This document shows positions 1-9,561 of a stretch of DNA of 64,000 nucleotides, in pieces; position 1 is the stretch's first letter, and every line of letters starts with the position of its first letter. The position numbers and the translations under genes were made by a program. The DNA is from Sediminibacterium roseum (GTDB taxonomy: Bacteria; Bacteroidota; Bacteroidia; Chitinophagales; Chitinophagaceae), in NCBI RefSeq assembly GCF_009939005.1, contig NZ_JAACJS010000015.1, positions 622,325-686,324 of the forward strand, in the 5' to 3' direction. The notes under the pieces were generated by a model. The model was not told the DNA's origin and made no database searches. It saw only the letters and a list, made by a program, of their open reading frames with translations.

Positions 1-180
1 GCCTGTTGTTTTGGCCTCTGCTTTAATCAGCAAGGAGCCGGTAGTGCTACCTGTTGTTCCGCCGCCACCGCCCGATCCTGTTGGAAGGGTTATATCCGGG
101 CGTTCGTATTGCTTCTGGCAGGAGCTTGCGAGCAGTACAACGACAACGGCCCAAAAAGCAAACAGCTGGTTTCGTTTCAT
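1..180 (-). CDS. Lipoprotein, C-terminus beyond window edge
   Basis: An ATG on the minus strand at 180 opens a frame that runs without a stop to base 1, so only the first 60 residues are visible. They begin with a lipoprotein signal: MKRNQ, a hydrophobic stretch, then the lipobox LASSC with Cys21. A Gly/Thr/Ser-rich linker (about residues 36-48) follows, as is common in outer-membrane lipoproteins of Bacteroidota. The start lies 18 bases beyond the sucB stop on the same strand, so it may be read from the suc transcript. The function cannot be judged from the visible part. Confidence 0.75.
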   Translation of the reverse strand, partial: MKRNQLFAFWAVVVVLLASSCQKQYERPDITLPTGSGGGGGTTGSTTGSLLIKAEAKTTG

Positions 181-198
181 ATGCTGAATTTACAAAAA

Positions 199-1443
199 TT
201 ATAATTCAAGCAAAGTCTTTACGGGATCTTTCCCCAGCAGCAGCAGTTCGGGGTTTTCGAGCAATTCTTTCACCCTTACCAGGAAGCTCACGCTTTCCCT
301 TCCGTCGATGATGCGGTGGTCGTAGCTCAGCGCGAGGTACATCATAGAACGGATCTCCACTTTTCCATCGATCGCCATCGGCCTTTCCTGTATTTTATGC
401 ATCCCCAATATGGCGCTTTGTGGTATGTTGATGATCGGCGTGCTCATCAGGCTTCCAAACACACCGCCATTGGTGATGGTGAATGTTCCTCCCTGCAGGT
501 CTTCTGCGGTGAGCTTGCTGTCGCGCGCCTTACCCGCAAGTGTTACAACGGTTTTCTCTATATCCGCCATGCTCATGCTTTCTACATTGCGCATTACCGG
601 TACTGTTAAACCGCGCGGTGTACTTACTGCGATGCTGATATCGGCATAGTCGTGGTACACGATGTTATCCCCGTCGATGTATGCGTTCACCGATGGCCAT
701 TCGCCCAGTGCGATCGCGCATGCTTTCGCAAAGAAGCTCATGAAACCGAGGTTCACGCCGTGGCTCTCTTTGAACTTGTCTTTGAACTGTTTACGCACTT
801 CCATGATGCGTGTCATATCCACTTCGTTGAAAGTGGTAAGCATGGCGGTTGTATTCTTCGCTTCTACCAGGCGCCTGCTGATGGTTCTGCGCAATGCGCT
901 CATCTTTTCGGTGCGTACGTTGCGGCTCATCAGTTCGGTGCCTGCAAATGCTTTCTTGCCTGGGTTGTTCAATGCTTCAAGCACATCGTTTTTCATGATC
1001 TTACCACCTGTTCCTGATGGTTTGATGGATGATGCATCTACTTTCTTATCGGCAATGATTGCCGATGCAACCGGTGTGGCCTTGATATCGTTCGGAACAG
1101 AAGTTACCGGCGCCTGGTTGGTTACCGGTGCAGGTGCAGCTTTCGGCGCTTCTGCCGGTTTTGCTGCCGGGGCCTCTGCTTGGGGCGCAGCACTGGCTTC
1201 GGGTTTGGTGGCCGTTTCGTCTATCTGCGCCAGCACATCACCGATGTTCAATGTATCGCCCTCTTTGGCAAGCGGCTTCAGCGTTCCCGCTTTTTCTGCG
1301 TTCACTTCAAATGTTGCTTTTTCGCTTTCCAGTTCTGCGATCACCTCATCACGTTCTACGTATTCTCCTTCCTTCTTTGTCCATTTCAACAAAGTCACTT
1401 CGCTTATCGATTCGCCTATCGTTGGAACTTTTATATCAATCAT
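199..1443 (-). CDS. sucB: Dihydrolipoyllysine succinyltransferase (2-oxoglutarate dehydrogenase E2)
   Basis: E2 core of the 2-oxoglutarate dehydrogenase complex; it moves the succinyl group from the lipoyl arm to CoA in the TCA cycle. The 414 residues show one lipoyl domain (about 1-75) with the lipoylated Lys42 in ESEKATFEV, an Ala/Pro/Glu-rich linker (about 76-115), a peripheral subunit-binding domain (about 117-158) and the acyltransferase domain. The active-site motif SYDHRIIDG places the catalytic His at residue 376 and Asp at 380. The length is normal. It follows sucA on the same strand, separated by 134 bases that hold an inverted AT-rich repeat. Lipoamide acyltransferases of related complexes share these motifs; the sucA neighbour fixes the assignment. 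Confidence 0.96.
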   Translation of the reverse strand: MIDIKVPTIGESISEVTLLKWTKKEGEYVERDEVIAELESEKATFEVNAEKAGTLKPLAKEGDTLNIGDVLAQIDETATKPEASAAPQAEAPAAKPAEAPKAAPAPVTNQAPVTSVPNDIKATPVASAIIADKKVDASSIKPSGTGGKIMKNDVLEALNNPGKKAFAGTELMSRNVRTEKMSALRRTISRRLVEAKNTTAMLTTFNEVDMTRIMEVRKQFKDKFKESHGVNLGFMSFFAKACAIALGEWPSVNAYIDGDNIVYHDYADISIAVSTPRGLTVPVMRNVESMSMADIEKTVVTLAGKARDSKLTAEDLQGGTFTITNGGVFGSLMSTPIINIPQSAILGMHKIQERPMAIDGKVEIRSMMYLALSYDHRIIDGRESVSFLVRVKELLENPELLLLGKDPVKTLLEL

Positions 1444-1464
1444 AAAAAATGTTTAACACCCACT

Positions 1465-1562
1465 TTTAATTAATAATTAGCAATTAGTAATTAGGAATTG
1501 GGCTGATGATTTATTGGATGATTTTTAAATTATTAATTATTCATTGCTAATTACTAATTCGG
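1465..1562. repeat. Inverted pair of ATTAGNA heptamer arrays
   Basis: Between sucA and sucB there are two AT-rich arrays in opposite orientation. The left arm (about 1467-1499) reads ATTAATA, ATTAGCA, ATTAGTA, ATTAGGA on the plus strand. The right arm (about 1526-1560) reads ATTAGTA, ATTAGCA, ATGAATA, ATTAATA on the minus strand. Each has a period of 7. The arms can pair around a 26-base core. The same unit recurs near 7005, 9449, 9525, 60994 and 61140. Confidence 0.8.
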
Positions 1563-1577
1563 CGGACAATTACGTTA

Positions 1578-4316
1578 CTAAATATTAAACGCTGTTTCAA
1601 TAATCTCCGCCTGCTCCTGTCCATGCACCTTATGATAGCCCGTGGCGGTTGATGCGCTTGCATTTCTGCTGATCACGCCGAAGTTGATCGATTTCAGGTT
1701 CATCGTCAGGAACGAGGCCGCGCCCATGTTAAGCGGTTCTTCCTGTGTCCAGAACCAGGTTGCCTTGCTGTATTTCTTGTGCAGTACATCGAGTTGTTTT
1801 TGAGGCAGCGGGTAGATCTGTTCAAGACGCACGATCGCAATGTCTTTCCTGTTCTCTTTCTGTTGTTTTTCCGCCAGCTCGAAATACAGTTTGCCGCTGC
1901 ACAGCAAAACTTTTTTCACCTGCGCCGCATCGTCGGCAAATGCATCGTCGATCACTTCTTTGAACCCTCCCCTGGTGAAATCGTTGATATGGCTAAACGT
2001 TACAGGGTTCCTGAGGTTTGCCTTGGGCGAGAAATTGATCAACGGTTTGCGGAAGCTCCATGCCAGCTGTCTCCTCAATGCGTGGAAAAGGTTAGCTGCT
2101 GTTGTGATGTTTGTGACCACCAGGTTGAGCTCGGCACACATCTGCAGGAAACGTTCCAGCCGCGCACTGCTGTGCTCGGGGCCCTGGCCTTCGTAACCGT
2201 GCGGCAATAACATGACCACCCCGTTCTGCCGTTGCCATTTTTGTTCGCCCGCGGCGATAAACTGGTCGATCATTGTCTGTGCGCCATTTGAGAAATCACC
2301 GAACTGTGCTTCCCAGATCACCAGCGCATTTGGATTTGCCATCGCGTAGCCGTATTCAAAACCAAGTACACCGTACTCGCTCAACAAAGAATTGTAGATG
2401 CGGAACTTTTCCTGGTCCTCTTTGAAATGATTCAGGCGGTTGTAGCCCTTGTTCGTGTTTTCGTCGCGCAATATCGCGTGCCTGTGGCTAAAGGTTCCGC
2501 GCTGCACATCCTGCCCGCTCATGCGCACGATGTTCCCGGCAACGAGCAGCGATGAATAGGCCATCAGTTCTGCAGTTGCCCAATCTATCTTCTGGTCTGT
2601 TTCGAGTACTTTTATTTTTTCCTGGATCAGTTTCTCCACTTTTTTCAGCGGTTGAAAATCCGACGGCCATTTCATCAGGTCGCCGAATAATTTCCTTGCT
2701 TCTTCTTCCGTGATCGCGGTAGAGGGCGACACATCAAAATCTTCCTCTTTTGCTTTGCGCAGGCTTTTCCATGCCAGTTCCGGTTGCTGGTATTTGTAGG
2801 GCAATGGGTTTTGTTTGATCTCGTCGAGACGTTCCTGCAGGTCGGCCCAGAATTTCTTCTCCATTTCCTTTGCCAGCGCCTGCGCATCGGCTTCGCCGTT
2901 CTCGATCAGGTATTGTGTATAGATCTCGCGCGGGTTCTGGTGCTTGTCTATGAGTGCGTACAACTGTGGCTGCGTGTATTTCGGATCGTCGCCCTCGTTG
3001 TGGCCGTGTTTGCGGTAACAAACCATATCAATGAAGATATCGCTGTTGAACTCCTGCCTGTAGCGCGTTGCGATCTCTGCGCATTTCACTGCGGCTTCTG
3101 CGTCGTCGCCATTCACGTGCAGAACAGGCGCCTGAACCATTGCGGCTACCGATGTGCAATAATCCGCACTTCTCGCATCATCAAAATCTGTGGTGAAACC
3201 GATCTGGTTGTTGATCACAAAATGTATGGTACCGCCTGTATAATAACCGCGGAGGTTGCTCATCTGCAACACTTCGTACACGATACCCTGGCCGGCCACC
3301 GAAGCGTCTCCATGTATCAATATCGGAAGGATCCTGTCGAAATCGCTTTTGTATAATACATCGGCTTTGGCCCTTGCAAAACCAACCACCACCGGGTCTA
3401 CTGCCTCGAGGTGCGATGGGTTGGGCATGAGTTTGAGATGCACGGTTTTATTATCGGCCGTTTGCACTTCGCTTCCATAGCCCATGTGGTATTTTACGTC
3501 GCCGCTGCCCATGGTCTGGTCCATCGTTGCGGTACCTTCAAATTCGCTGAAGATCTGCTCGTAGGTTTTGCCCATTACGTTGGCGAGCACGTTCAAACGC
3601 CCGCGGTGCGCCATACCGATCACTACTTCCTGTACATCGTTGTTGGCGGCTACGTTAATGATCGCATCAAGTGCTGCGATGGTTGTTTCTCCCCCTTCGA
3701 GCGAGAACCTCTTCTGCCCGATGTATTTTGTGTGAAGGAATTTCTCAAACATCACACCCTGGTTCAGCTTTTCAAGGATGCGTTTTTTCTGGTCGAGTGA
3801 AATGGGCGTTGAAAAATTCTTCTCCATTTCGGTGGTCAGCCAGTCGATCTTTGCCTGGTCGCTGATGTATTTGAATTCGATGCCTACATGCGTTGAATAG
3901 GTTTTCTGCAAATGCGCGAGAATGTCTTTCAGGCTCGCCGCCCCGAGGCCGATCAGGTTCCCGGCCTGGTACACCGTATCCATATCTGCATCAGACAGCC
4001 CGAAAAACGACAGGTCCAGGTTGGCCCCGCGGTCCTTGCGCGTACGGATCGGGTTGGTCTTCGCCAGCAGGTGCCCTTTGTTGCGGTACCCCAGGATGAG
4101 ACGGTATACCCTGATCTCTTTCATCCAATCGATACCGGCTGGTGCGGTTGTGGGGGCTTTTCCGTTGGTTGACAAGCCGTTGGACACTGCAAAATCAAAT
4201 CCCTCAAAAAATTTCCTGAGGTCGGGATCCACACTGGCCGGGTCTTTTACGAAGTCGTTGTAAAGCCCCTCTATATAAGCGGGATGCGAATTGGTGATGT
4301 AAGAAAAGTCCTTCAT
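1578..4316 (-). CDS. sucA: 2-oxoglutarate dehydrogenase E1 component
   Basis: Thiamine-diphosphate-dependent E1 subunit that decarboxylates 2-oxoglutarate and succinylates the E2 lipoyl group. The 912-residue protein has the usual full length. The N-terminal E2-binding segment (SYITNSHPAYIEGLYNDF) is present, followed by the catalytic core with the substrate-binding GMAHRGRLNVL motif, GDASVAGQG, and the ThDP/Mg motif beginning HVNGDDAEAA and ending near NSDIF. The C-terminal half holds the transketolase-like pyrimidine and C-terminal domains (EAQFGDFSNGAQ, LPHGYEGQGPEHSS). It lies directly upstream of sucB, as in the usual sucAB order; no E3 gene is seen here. Confidence 0.97.
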   Translation of the reverse strand: MKDFSYITNSHPAYIEGLYNDFVKDPASVDPDLRKFFEGFDFAVSNGLSTNGKAPTTAPAGIDWMKEIRVYRLILGYRNKGHLLAKTNPIRTRKDRGANLDLSFFGLSDADMDTVYQAGNLIGLGAASLKDILAHLQKTYSTHVGIEFKYISDQAKIDWLTTEMEKNFSTPISLDQKKRILEKLNQGVMFEKFLHTKYIGQKRFSLEGGETTIAALDAIINVAANNDVQEVVIGMAHRGRLNVLANVMGKTYEQIFSEFEGTATMDQTMGSGDVKYHMGYGSEVQTADNKTVHLKLMPNPSHLEAVDPVVVGFARAKADVLYKSDFDRILPILIHGDASVAGQGIVYEVLQMSNLRGYYTGGTIHFVINNQIGFTTDFDDARSADYCTSVAAMVQAPVLHVNGDDAEAAVKCAEIATRYRQEFNSDIFIDMVCYRKHGHNEGDDPKYTQPQLYALIDKHQNPREIYTQYLIENGEADAQALAKEMEKKFWADLQERLDEIKQNPLPYKYQQPELAWKSLRKAKEEDFDVSPSTAITEEEARKLFGDLMKWPSDFQPLKKVEKLIQEKIKVLETDQKIDWATAELMAYSSLLVAGNIVRMSGQDVQRGTFSHRHAILRDENTNKGYNRLNHFKEDQEKFRIYNSLLSEYGVLGFEYGYAMANPNALVIWEAQFGDFSNGAQTMIDQFIAAGEQKWQRQNGVVMLLPHGYEGQGPEHSSARLERFLQMCAELNLVVTNITTAANLFHALRRQLAWSFRKPLINFSPKANLRNPVTFSHINDFTRGGFKEVIDDAFADDAAQVKKVLLCSGKLYFELAEKQQKENRKDIAIVRLEQIYPLPQKQLDVLHKKYSKATWFWTQEEPLNMGAASFLTMNLKSINFGVISRNASASTATGYHKVHGQEQAEIIETAFNI

Positions 4317-4621
4317 TTGGAGAAATTGTACTGCTTTTTATCAAGTGTCGGCAAATATCGGCCTTTAGCGGCAAGAAACAAGGAACAGAAAGCCAAGATT
4401 CGGCGAAGGTTAAGAAACTAGTCAAAAGAGTTAAGATCCGGTGAACCGGGGCATTCAACAAAACGATTTTTTTAGCCTACCTGGCACCGTCTTTTCACCC
4501 CGTTTTGCCCGGTTCCCGCTATCTTGCCACCTATTTCCGGCAGGAAAAAGATTTTTTTGCGTTTTTCTTTTCCATTTCCAGCATTTCCCCTTACCTTTGC
4601 CGTCCTGAAAAATTAGAATAA
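4317..4621. other. Divergent intergenic region sucA / rpsT
   Basis: The 305 bases separate the divergent sucA and rpsT starts and should hold both promoters. A -7-like box for rpsT is visible at 4592-4599. At about 4408-4436 there are two copies of GTTAAGA, resembling the 9-base repeat units seen near 45150; this could be a single degenerate arm. No gene is supported here. Confidence 0.6.
4592..4599 (+). promoter_or_regulatory. -7 promoter box of rpsT (TACCTTTG)
   Basis: TACCTTTG matches the Bacteroidota -7 consensus TAnnTTTG and lies 22 bases before the rpsT ATG. No TTTG (-33) element is seen at the normal spacing. Confidence 0.55.
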
Positions 4622-4876
4622 ATGGCAAACCATTCAGCTACCAAGAAAGATGTGAGACAAGCTACCAAGCGTCGCGACCGTAACCGTTACTATGGTAAAA
4701 CTACCCGTAACGCTATCCGCGATATGAAAGCTACTTCAGATAAAAAAGGCTACGAGGAGCAATTGCCCGAGGTGGTTTCTATGATCGATAAACTGGCAAA
4801 ACGTGGCATCATCCATAAGAACAAAGCTGCCAACCTGAAAAGCAAACTCACCAAGAAAGCGACCACCCTCGCTTAA
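4622..4876 (+). CDS. rpsT: 30S ribosomal protein S20
   Basis: Primary 16S rRNA-binding protein of the small ribosomal subunit. The 84-residue, Lys/Arg-rich protein has the S20 pattern: N-terminal MANHSATKKDVRQ, a central basic helix, and a C-terminal HKNKAANLKSKL motif. The size is typical. It is a single-gene unit with its own -7 box upstream and an intrinsic terminator 22 bases after its stop. Confidence 0.97.
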   Translation: MANHSATKKDVRQATKRRDRNRYYGKTTRNAIRDMKATSDKKGYEEQLPEVVSMIDKLAKRGIIHKNKAANLKSKLTKKATTLA

Positions 4877-4898
4877 TCTTCGGATAGGATATTGAACG

Positions 4899-4927
4899 AC
4901 CATCCCCTTACGGCGGATGGTTTTTTT
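4899..4927 (+). terminator. Intrinsic terminator of rpsT
   Basis: A perfect 7-bp stem (ACCATCC at 4899-4905, GGATGGT at 4915-4921) with a 9-base loop leads into a run of seven T (4921-4927). The T-run overlaps the TAA stop codon of the convergent histidine kinase gene. Confidence 0.85.
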
Positions 4928-6302
4928 ATGCACCTGCTTTATTGAGCGTAACCGTAAAGCGGTTCACATCATTGGCAATGGGCGTATAGGTTACCGTGCC
5001 CTTGTGGATGGCGATAAAACGGTACACCATCGAAAGCCCTAATCCATAGCCCTTCGTTTTCAACGCGTTTCCTCCACGGAAAAACGGCACCATGATGCTC
5101 TCCTTCTCATCGGCAGGCAACTGCGTTCCCGCATTGTCGAGGTGAACAAAAATTGTTTTGCCGTCGGCATCCAGTGTAATGTTCACCTTGTGGTCTACCG
5201 AATAGATGTAGGCATTTTTGATGAGATTGGAGAAGGCCGATTTCAAGATCGATTCATTTCCCCTCACCACAAAATCATCATCCTCCTCCGGCACTGCCGC
5301 GAAAGTAATGTTCACGTCCAGGTCTCCAAAGATCTTTTTGGAGCTGCTCACCGTTTCGTAGATCACCTCATCGATGCGCAGCAGCGGCCAGTCTTCCACG
5401 TAACCCATCTGTTCAAACTGCGAGATCAGCAACAGCGAATTGGTGAGTTCGATCAGCTCCTGCTGTTCTTCTTTCAAAGACGATAATGTTTGTTTGTATT
5501 CCGCTTCCGTCATGTTTCGGTTCAATGCAGACTCTGTGAGCGATAACATCGTTGCCAATGGCGTACGCAATTCGTGGGAGGCATGGAACACAAAATTTTT
5601 CTGGAACTCGAATGCCTTGCTCAGCCGTTCGAGCATGCCGTTGAAGTTTCTGGCGATCTCGTTGATCTCGTCTTTCACCGTAGATTCGTCTACCCGCTCT
5701 GTCAGGTTCTGCACATTCGTTTTCTGCATCTGCAGCGCCAGCTCTTTCAGGGGCCTTACCGCCTCGCGCACAAAAAGAAAGGAAACGAATGCGGATAAGA
5801 CCAGCGCGGCAAAGAATACGAACACAAGGATCAACCGCAGGTTCTTCAGTTTAAGAAACCCCTGCCGGTCGTAACCCGTAACAAAAACATACGACCCCGT
5901 ATTCTCCATGTAAAGCGCCACGCTTTCGTCTTTGTTAACCGGGTTCATGCTCCTGAATTCTTTTGCAGTACGCAGTTCTGCCAGTGAAAGTGGAAGCGGT
6001 GGAATATGCATGGTATCCGGGAACCGGAAGATGACCGCCCCGGCAGAATCGATGATGTACAACCGCTCATTGAAAAGCGCCTTGTCGTGTATCTCCTTGA
6101 TGAGCCGGTAGGTTGATGCTTCGTCCTTTTTCTTTACATCCATGAAAATATTATACATATCGTTTCCCTCTTTCACGGCACGGCGGTAATAATCGTCGTA
6201 ACGCGCGTTGTAGAACAATATGTAAATAGTGATACAGGAAATCAAAAGAATGACCGCCACAAAAAAAGTGAACAACAGCGCAAAGCGAAGTTTCAGGTTC
6301 AT
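4926..6302 (-). CDS. Two-component sensor histidine kinase (HAMP)
   Basis: Inner-membrane sensor kinase of 458 residues. Transmembrane segments lie at about 8-30 and 157-178, enclosing a periplasmic region of about 125 residues. A HAMP-like linker follows (about 178-232). The dimerisation/phosphoacceptor motif FHASHELRTPLA gives His243. The ATPase part has an N-box (LKSAFSNLIKNAYIYS), a G1 region around HLDNAGTQL, and a G2 motif KGYGLGLSMVYR. It follows its response regulator by 12 bases, so the two are surely co-transcribed. The signal sensed is not evident. The stop codon lies inside the T-run of the rpsT terminator. Confidence 0.93.
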   Translation of the reverse strand: MNLKLRFALLFTFFVAVILLISCITIYILFYNARYDDYYRRAVKEGNDMYNIFMDVKKKDEASTYRLIKEIHDKALFNERLYIIDSAGAVIFRFPDTMHIPPLPLSLAELRTAKEFRSMNPVNKDESVALYMENTGSYVFVTGYDRQGFLKLKNLRLILVFVFFAALVLSAFVSFLFVREAVRPLKELALQMQKTNVQNLTERVDESTVKDEINEIARNFNGMLERLSKAFEFQKNFVFHASHELRTPLATMLSLTESALNRNMTEAEYKQTLSSLKEEQQELIELTNSLLLISQFEQMGYVEDWPLLRIDEVIYETVSSSKKIFGDLDVNITFAAVPEEDDDFVVRGNESILKSAFSNLIKNAYIYSVDHKVNITLDADGKTIFVHLDNAGTQLPADEKESIMVPFFRGGNALKTKGYGLGLSMVYRFIAIHKGTVTYTPIANDVNRFTVTLNKAGA

Positions 6303-6314
6303 CGCAGGGCGGGT

Positions 6315-6995
6315 TTATTTGATGTAGTAGCCAAAGCCCGGTTTGGTGTGGATGAGTTTCTGCGCAAACGGTTTATCGATCTTGTTGCGCAGGAAGCTGA
6401 TGTAAACTTCGATGGTATTGGTCCCGGTGTCAAAACTCAGGTCCCACACCTTCTCCAGGATCTCCTGTTTCGATATAACGCGGTCTTTGTTACGCGCGAG
6501 CAGTACGAGCAGGGTAAACTCTTTTGCAGTAAGATTGATGTTGACGCCGCCCCTGGTAACGGTCTTGTTCAGGAAGTTGATCTCCATGTCCTCCACTACG
6601 ATCGTATCCGATGCGGTGGGCAGGTCGGATCTTTTCAGGAAAACTTTTACGCGCGCAAACAGTTCCACAAAATGGAACGGTTTTACGATGTAATCGTCTG
6701 CGCCAATGTTGAATGCCTCCACCTTGTCATGGATCTCCCCTGCTGCACTCAACATGATAATCGGGATGCTCTTGTTCTGATCCCTGAACTCACGGCACAA
6801 AACATAACCATTTTTATAAGGAAGATTGATGTCGAGCAACACCAGCGCATAGGTATTCTCACTGAACAATTTCGACGCTTCAAGCCCGTCTACGGCCAGG
6901 TCAGTCTGGTAGCCGTTGCTTCTAAGCTCATCGCAGATGATCTTGCCCAGTTTTACTTCGTCTTCTACCAATAGTATTTTGTGTGTTGAACTCAT
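6315..6995 (-). CDS. OmpR/PhoB-family response regulator
   Basis: DNA-binding partner of the downstream histidine kinase. The 226 residues contain a receiver domain (about 5-118) with acidic residues E11/D12, phosphoacceptor Asp55 in LVLLDINLP and Lys in YIVKPF, then a winged-helix effector domain (about 128-225) with the typical LTAKEFTLLVLLARN and TNTIEVYISFLRNKID motifs. It is the first gene of a two-gene operon. Its upstream region is an inverted ATTAGNA repeat, separating it from the DUF2807 lipoprotein gene, so its promoter probably lies in or beyond that repeat. Confidence 0.94.
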   Translation of the reverse strand: MSSTHKILLVEDEVKLGKIICDELRSNGYQTDLAVDGLEASKLFSENTYALVLLDINLPYKNGYVLCREFRDQNKSIPIIMLSAAGEIHDKVEAFNIGADDYIVKPFHFVELFARVKVFLKRSDLPTASDTIVVEDMEINFLNKTVTRGGVNINLTAKEFTLLVLLARNKDRVISKQEILEKVWDLSFDTGTNTIEVYISFLRNKIDKPFAQKLIHTKPGFGYYIK

Positions 6996-7004
6996 GACAT
7001 CAAT

Positions 7005-7073
7005 TTAATTAATAATTAGTAATTAGTAATTAATAATTATCGGTTACCGATTACTAATTTCTAATTGTTAATG
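7005..7073. repeat. Inverted pair of ATTAGNA heptamer arrays
   Basis: The plus-strand arm (about 7008-7040) reads ATTAATA, ATTAGTA, ATTAGTA, ATTAATA. It is followed directly by the palindrome-like centre ATCGGTTACCGAT and by an opposite arm (to about 7073) reading ATTAACA, ATTAGAA, ATTAGTA on the minus strand. It sits between the DUF2807 gene and the response regulator, both on the minus strand. Confidence 0.8.
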
Positions 7074-7084
7074 GGTAGTTATTG

Positions 7085-7801
7085 CTATTCCATTTTTCTT
7101 ATGTCGCCCGACCCTGTTACTTTCTGGGTGATCACGGCGTTTCCTTTGTAATAGATACTGCCGCCGCCGGTGATGTGGATATCGAGCTTTGCATCTGCAA
7201 AAACCTTTACGTCTCCCGATCCCGTTATGCGCACGTTTGCATTTTCCGATTTGAGTTCGCTGCCATTGAAATCGCCGCTGCCGGTGATCTTTACTTTCTG
7301 GCTGGCCGTTTCGCCCGCCAAACTGATCGACCCGCTGCCGGTGATCTCCGACTCCACTTCTGGCGCATTGAGCTCAAGCGTTATGTTGCCAGAGCCGCTG
7401 ATAGCGGTTGTGATCTTCTCGCTGCCGGTGAACCTGCTCTTCCCGAATACATCACCGCTGCCGCTTACCCGCACAGAATTCAGTTTATCGGTGGTAATGT
7501 AAACCTTGACAGGGTTTTCGGTTGAAAAACTCACATGGTCTTTTTGTTTGATATTCAACGCACCTTCGTTTTCTTCTATTTTGATCAACGGGAGGATGTT
7601 ATCGTCGCCCTCGATCTTGACAGAAACAGTGGGCCCCTGGGTAATGTATACGTCTACACTTCCCGAAAGGCGGATGCGGTCTGCATGGCGAACGGAGATG
7701 TCTTTTGAAACGATCACGCCGCTGCCTGTAACCCGTTTCCAGCGGCAGGCGGTTAATCCCAGTACCATTACCAGTGCCAGGAAAAGAGTTGTTTTTTTCA
7801 T
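7085..7801 (-). CDS. Head-GIN domain lipoprotein (DUF2807)
   Basis: Probable cell-surface or periplasmic lipoprotein of unknown function. The 238 residues start with a lipoprotein signal (lipobox LTAC, Cys19). The mature part shows repeats of about 20 residues ending in SGSGDV/TGSGD/SGSGN (for example near residues 113, 136, 155, 175 and 194), as expected for the parallel beta-helix of the head GIN family (PF10988). It is divergent from guaA and upstream of the two-component pair on the same strand. A role in envelope sensing together with that pair is possible but only inferred from position. Confidence 0.88.
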   Translation of the reverse strand: MKKTTLFLALVMVLGLTACRWKRVTGSGVIVSKDISVRHADRIRLSGSVDVYITQGPTVSVKIEGDDNILPLIKIEENEGALNIKQKDHVSFSTENPVKVYITTDKLNSVRVSGSGDVFGKSRFTGSEKITTAISGSGNITLELNAPEVESEITGSGSISLAGETASQKVKITGSGDFNGSELKSENANVRITGSGDVKVFADAKLDIHITGGGSIYYKGNAVITQKVTGSGDIRKME

Positions 7802-7882
7802 AGGTGTGCTTTGACCCGAAAGTTAATGAAAAGATTGTGTGGTTTCTTCGGCCGGCGGTTTTTAGGCCATGAAATTTTGAGT

Positions 7883-7890
7883 TACCTTCG
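7883..7890 (+). promoter_or_regulatory. -7 promoter box of guaA (TACCTTCG)
   Basis: TACCTTCG matches TAnnTTTG at all but one position and ends 5 bases before the guaA ATG at 7896, which implies a leaderless or nearly leaderless transcript. Confidence 0.4.
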
Positions 7891-7895
7891 CTGGC

Positions 7896-9431
7896 ATGAC
7901 AGAAAAAATACTCATCCTTGATTTCGGGAGCCAGTTCACACAGCTCATTGCCCGCGCCGTTCGCGAGGCGAATGTATTTTGCGAGATCATTCCTTTCCAG
8001 AAATCTTTCGAGATAGATCCAGGGTTGAAAGGCATCATACTGAGCGGCTCGCCGTTCAGCGTAAATGAAGAAAATGCGCCTTCGGTAGACATCGCCTCTT
8101 TCATACAAAAAGTTCCTGTACTTGGTGTTTGCTACGGGGCGCAGTTAACGGCAAAGAATTTTGGCGGGCGGGTAGACAAGTCGAACAAAAGAGAATACGG
8201 CCGCGCAAAAATGCATATCGGGAAAAAGGATGTACTGTTTAAAAATGTTGCAGAAGAATCGCAGGTATGGATGAGCCACAGCGACTCGATCACCGCGTTG
8301 CCAGAAGGCTTCGAGATACTTGCCACTACAGAAAGCATTCCCGTTGCCGGTTTCAAAAAAACAGGCGGCCCGGAAAAACCACTTTACGGAATACAGTTTC
8401 ACCCGGAAGTATATCATTCGATCGAAGGAAAAAAAGTGCTCAACAATTTCCTTATCGACATCTGCGGTTGCAAACAGGACTGGACACCCGCTTCTTTTGT
8501 GAATGAAACCGTTGCCAGGCTGAAAGAGCAGATCGGCGACAGCCACGTGATCATGGCGTTGAGCGGCGGTGTTGACAGCACAGTGGCAGCAACGCTGATC
8601 AGCAAAGCGATCGGCGACAGGCTCCATGGTATTTTTGTAGACAACGGCGTGCTTCGCAAAGATGAGTTTGAACAGGTGCTGAAAACATACGATGCCATCG
8701 GCCTCAATGTAACGGGCATCGATGCAAAGCAGATGTTTTACGACCAGTTCAAGGGAAAAACAGACCCGGAGCAGAAAAGAAAAGTGATCGGGAAATTATT
8801 CATCGACGTATTCCACGAAGAATCAAAAAAAGTACAGGGCGTAAAGTTCCTGGGCCAGGGAACGATCTACCCCGATGTAATTGAAAGCGTAAGCGTACAC
8901 GGTCCCTCGCAAACCATTAAATCGCACCACAACGTAGGCGGCCTGCCCGATATCATGCACCTTGAACTGGTAGAACCGCTGCGTTTCCTGTTCAAGGATG
9001 AGGTGCGTAAAGTAGGACTGGAACTGGGCATTCCTGCAGACATGATCAACCGCCACCCTTTTCCCGGCCCCGGTCTTGCCATCAGGATCCTGGGAGAAGT
9101 AACGGAAGAAAAAGTAAAACTGCTGCAGGCTGCAGATGAGATCTATATCAAAGGATTAAAGGACCATGGGCTGTACACATCCGTTTGGCAGGCGGGAACC
9201 ATCCTGTTGCCCGTGAAAAGTGTTGGCGTAATGGGCGATGAAAGAACCTACGAATTTACCGTGGCGCTGCGCGCAGTAACATCGGTAGATGGTATGACGG
9301 CAGACTGGGCACACCTGCCTTACGATTTCCTGGCCTATATTTCCAACGAGATCATCAACAATGTGAGAGGGATCAACCGCGTGGTGTACGACATCAGCAG
9401 TAAACCGCCGGCTACCATAGAGTGGGAATAA
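7896..9431 (+). CDS. guaA: GMP synthase (glutamine-hydrolysing)
   Basis: Converts XMP to GMP with ATP and glutamine, the last step of guanine nucleotide synthesis. The 511-residue protein has a class I glutamine amidotransferase domain (about 4-188) with nucleophile Cys79 in GVCYGAQL, His169 and Glu171 in FHPEV. It continues with the ATP pyrophosphatase domain, P-loop SGGVDS at 223-228, and the C-terminal GMP synthase dimerisation domain ending PPATIEWE. Everything needed for activity is present. The start follows a -7-like box by only 5 bases; it is divergent from the DUF2807 gene. Confidence 0.97.
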   Translation: MTEKILILDFGSQFTQLIARAVREANVFCEIIPFQKSFEIDPGLKGIILSGSPFSVNEENAPSVDIASFIQKVPVLGVCYGAQLTAKNFGGRVDKSNKREYGRAKMHIGKKDVLFKNVAEESQVWMSHSDSITALPEGFEILATTESIPVAGFKKTGGPEKPLYGIQFHPEVYHSIEGKKVLNNFLIDICGCKQDWTPASFVNETVARLKEQIGDSHVIMALSGGVDSTVAATLISKAIGDRLHGIFVDNGVLRKDEFEQVLKTYDAIGLNVTGIDAKQMFYDQFKGKTDPEQKRKVIGKLFIDVFHEESKKVQGVKFLGQGTIYPDVIESVSVHGPSQTIKSHHNVGGLPDIMHLELVEPLRFLFKDEVRKVGLELGIPADMINRHPFPGPGLAIRILGEVTEEKVKLLQAADEIYIKGLKDHGLYTSVWQAGTILLPVKSVGVMGDERTYEFTVALRAVTSVDGMTADWAHLPYDFLAYISNEIINNVRGINRVVYDISSKPPATIEWE

Positions 9432-9448
9432 TTTTTTTATTGGTACCT

Positions 9449-9561
9449 GGTAATTAAGCATTCGTAATCATTCCATTGCCCGTTTCGCCTGAACAGGTGG
9501 AGCGGGTCCATCATTGATCAACACACAATTATTAATTGCTAATTATCAATTGCCAATTAAG
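9449..9561. repeat. Degenerate inverted pair of AT-rich heptamer arrays
   Basis: A degenerate array GTAATTA, AGCATTC, GTAATCA, TTCCATT (about 9449-9475) and a clearer opposite array (about 9525-9561, on the minus strand ATTGGCA, ATTGATA, ATTAGCA, ATTAATA) flank a core of about 50 bases. The right arm ends directly at the ATG of the next gene (9562). A TTG 48 bases upstream is in frame, but using it would translate the repeat itself. Confidence 0.65.

Noticed and set aside
662..1456. Long open frame on the plus strand across sucB
   Set aside because: It lies opposite the conserved sucB gene and has no recognisable domain, only composition-driven hydrophobic stretches.
9514..9561. Extension of the binding-protein-like gene to a TTG start
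   Set aside because: The added 16 codons are the translated intergenic repeat; the signal peptide starts at ATG 9562.
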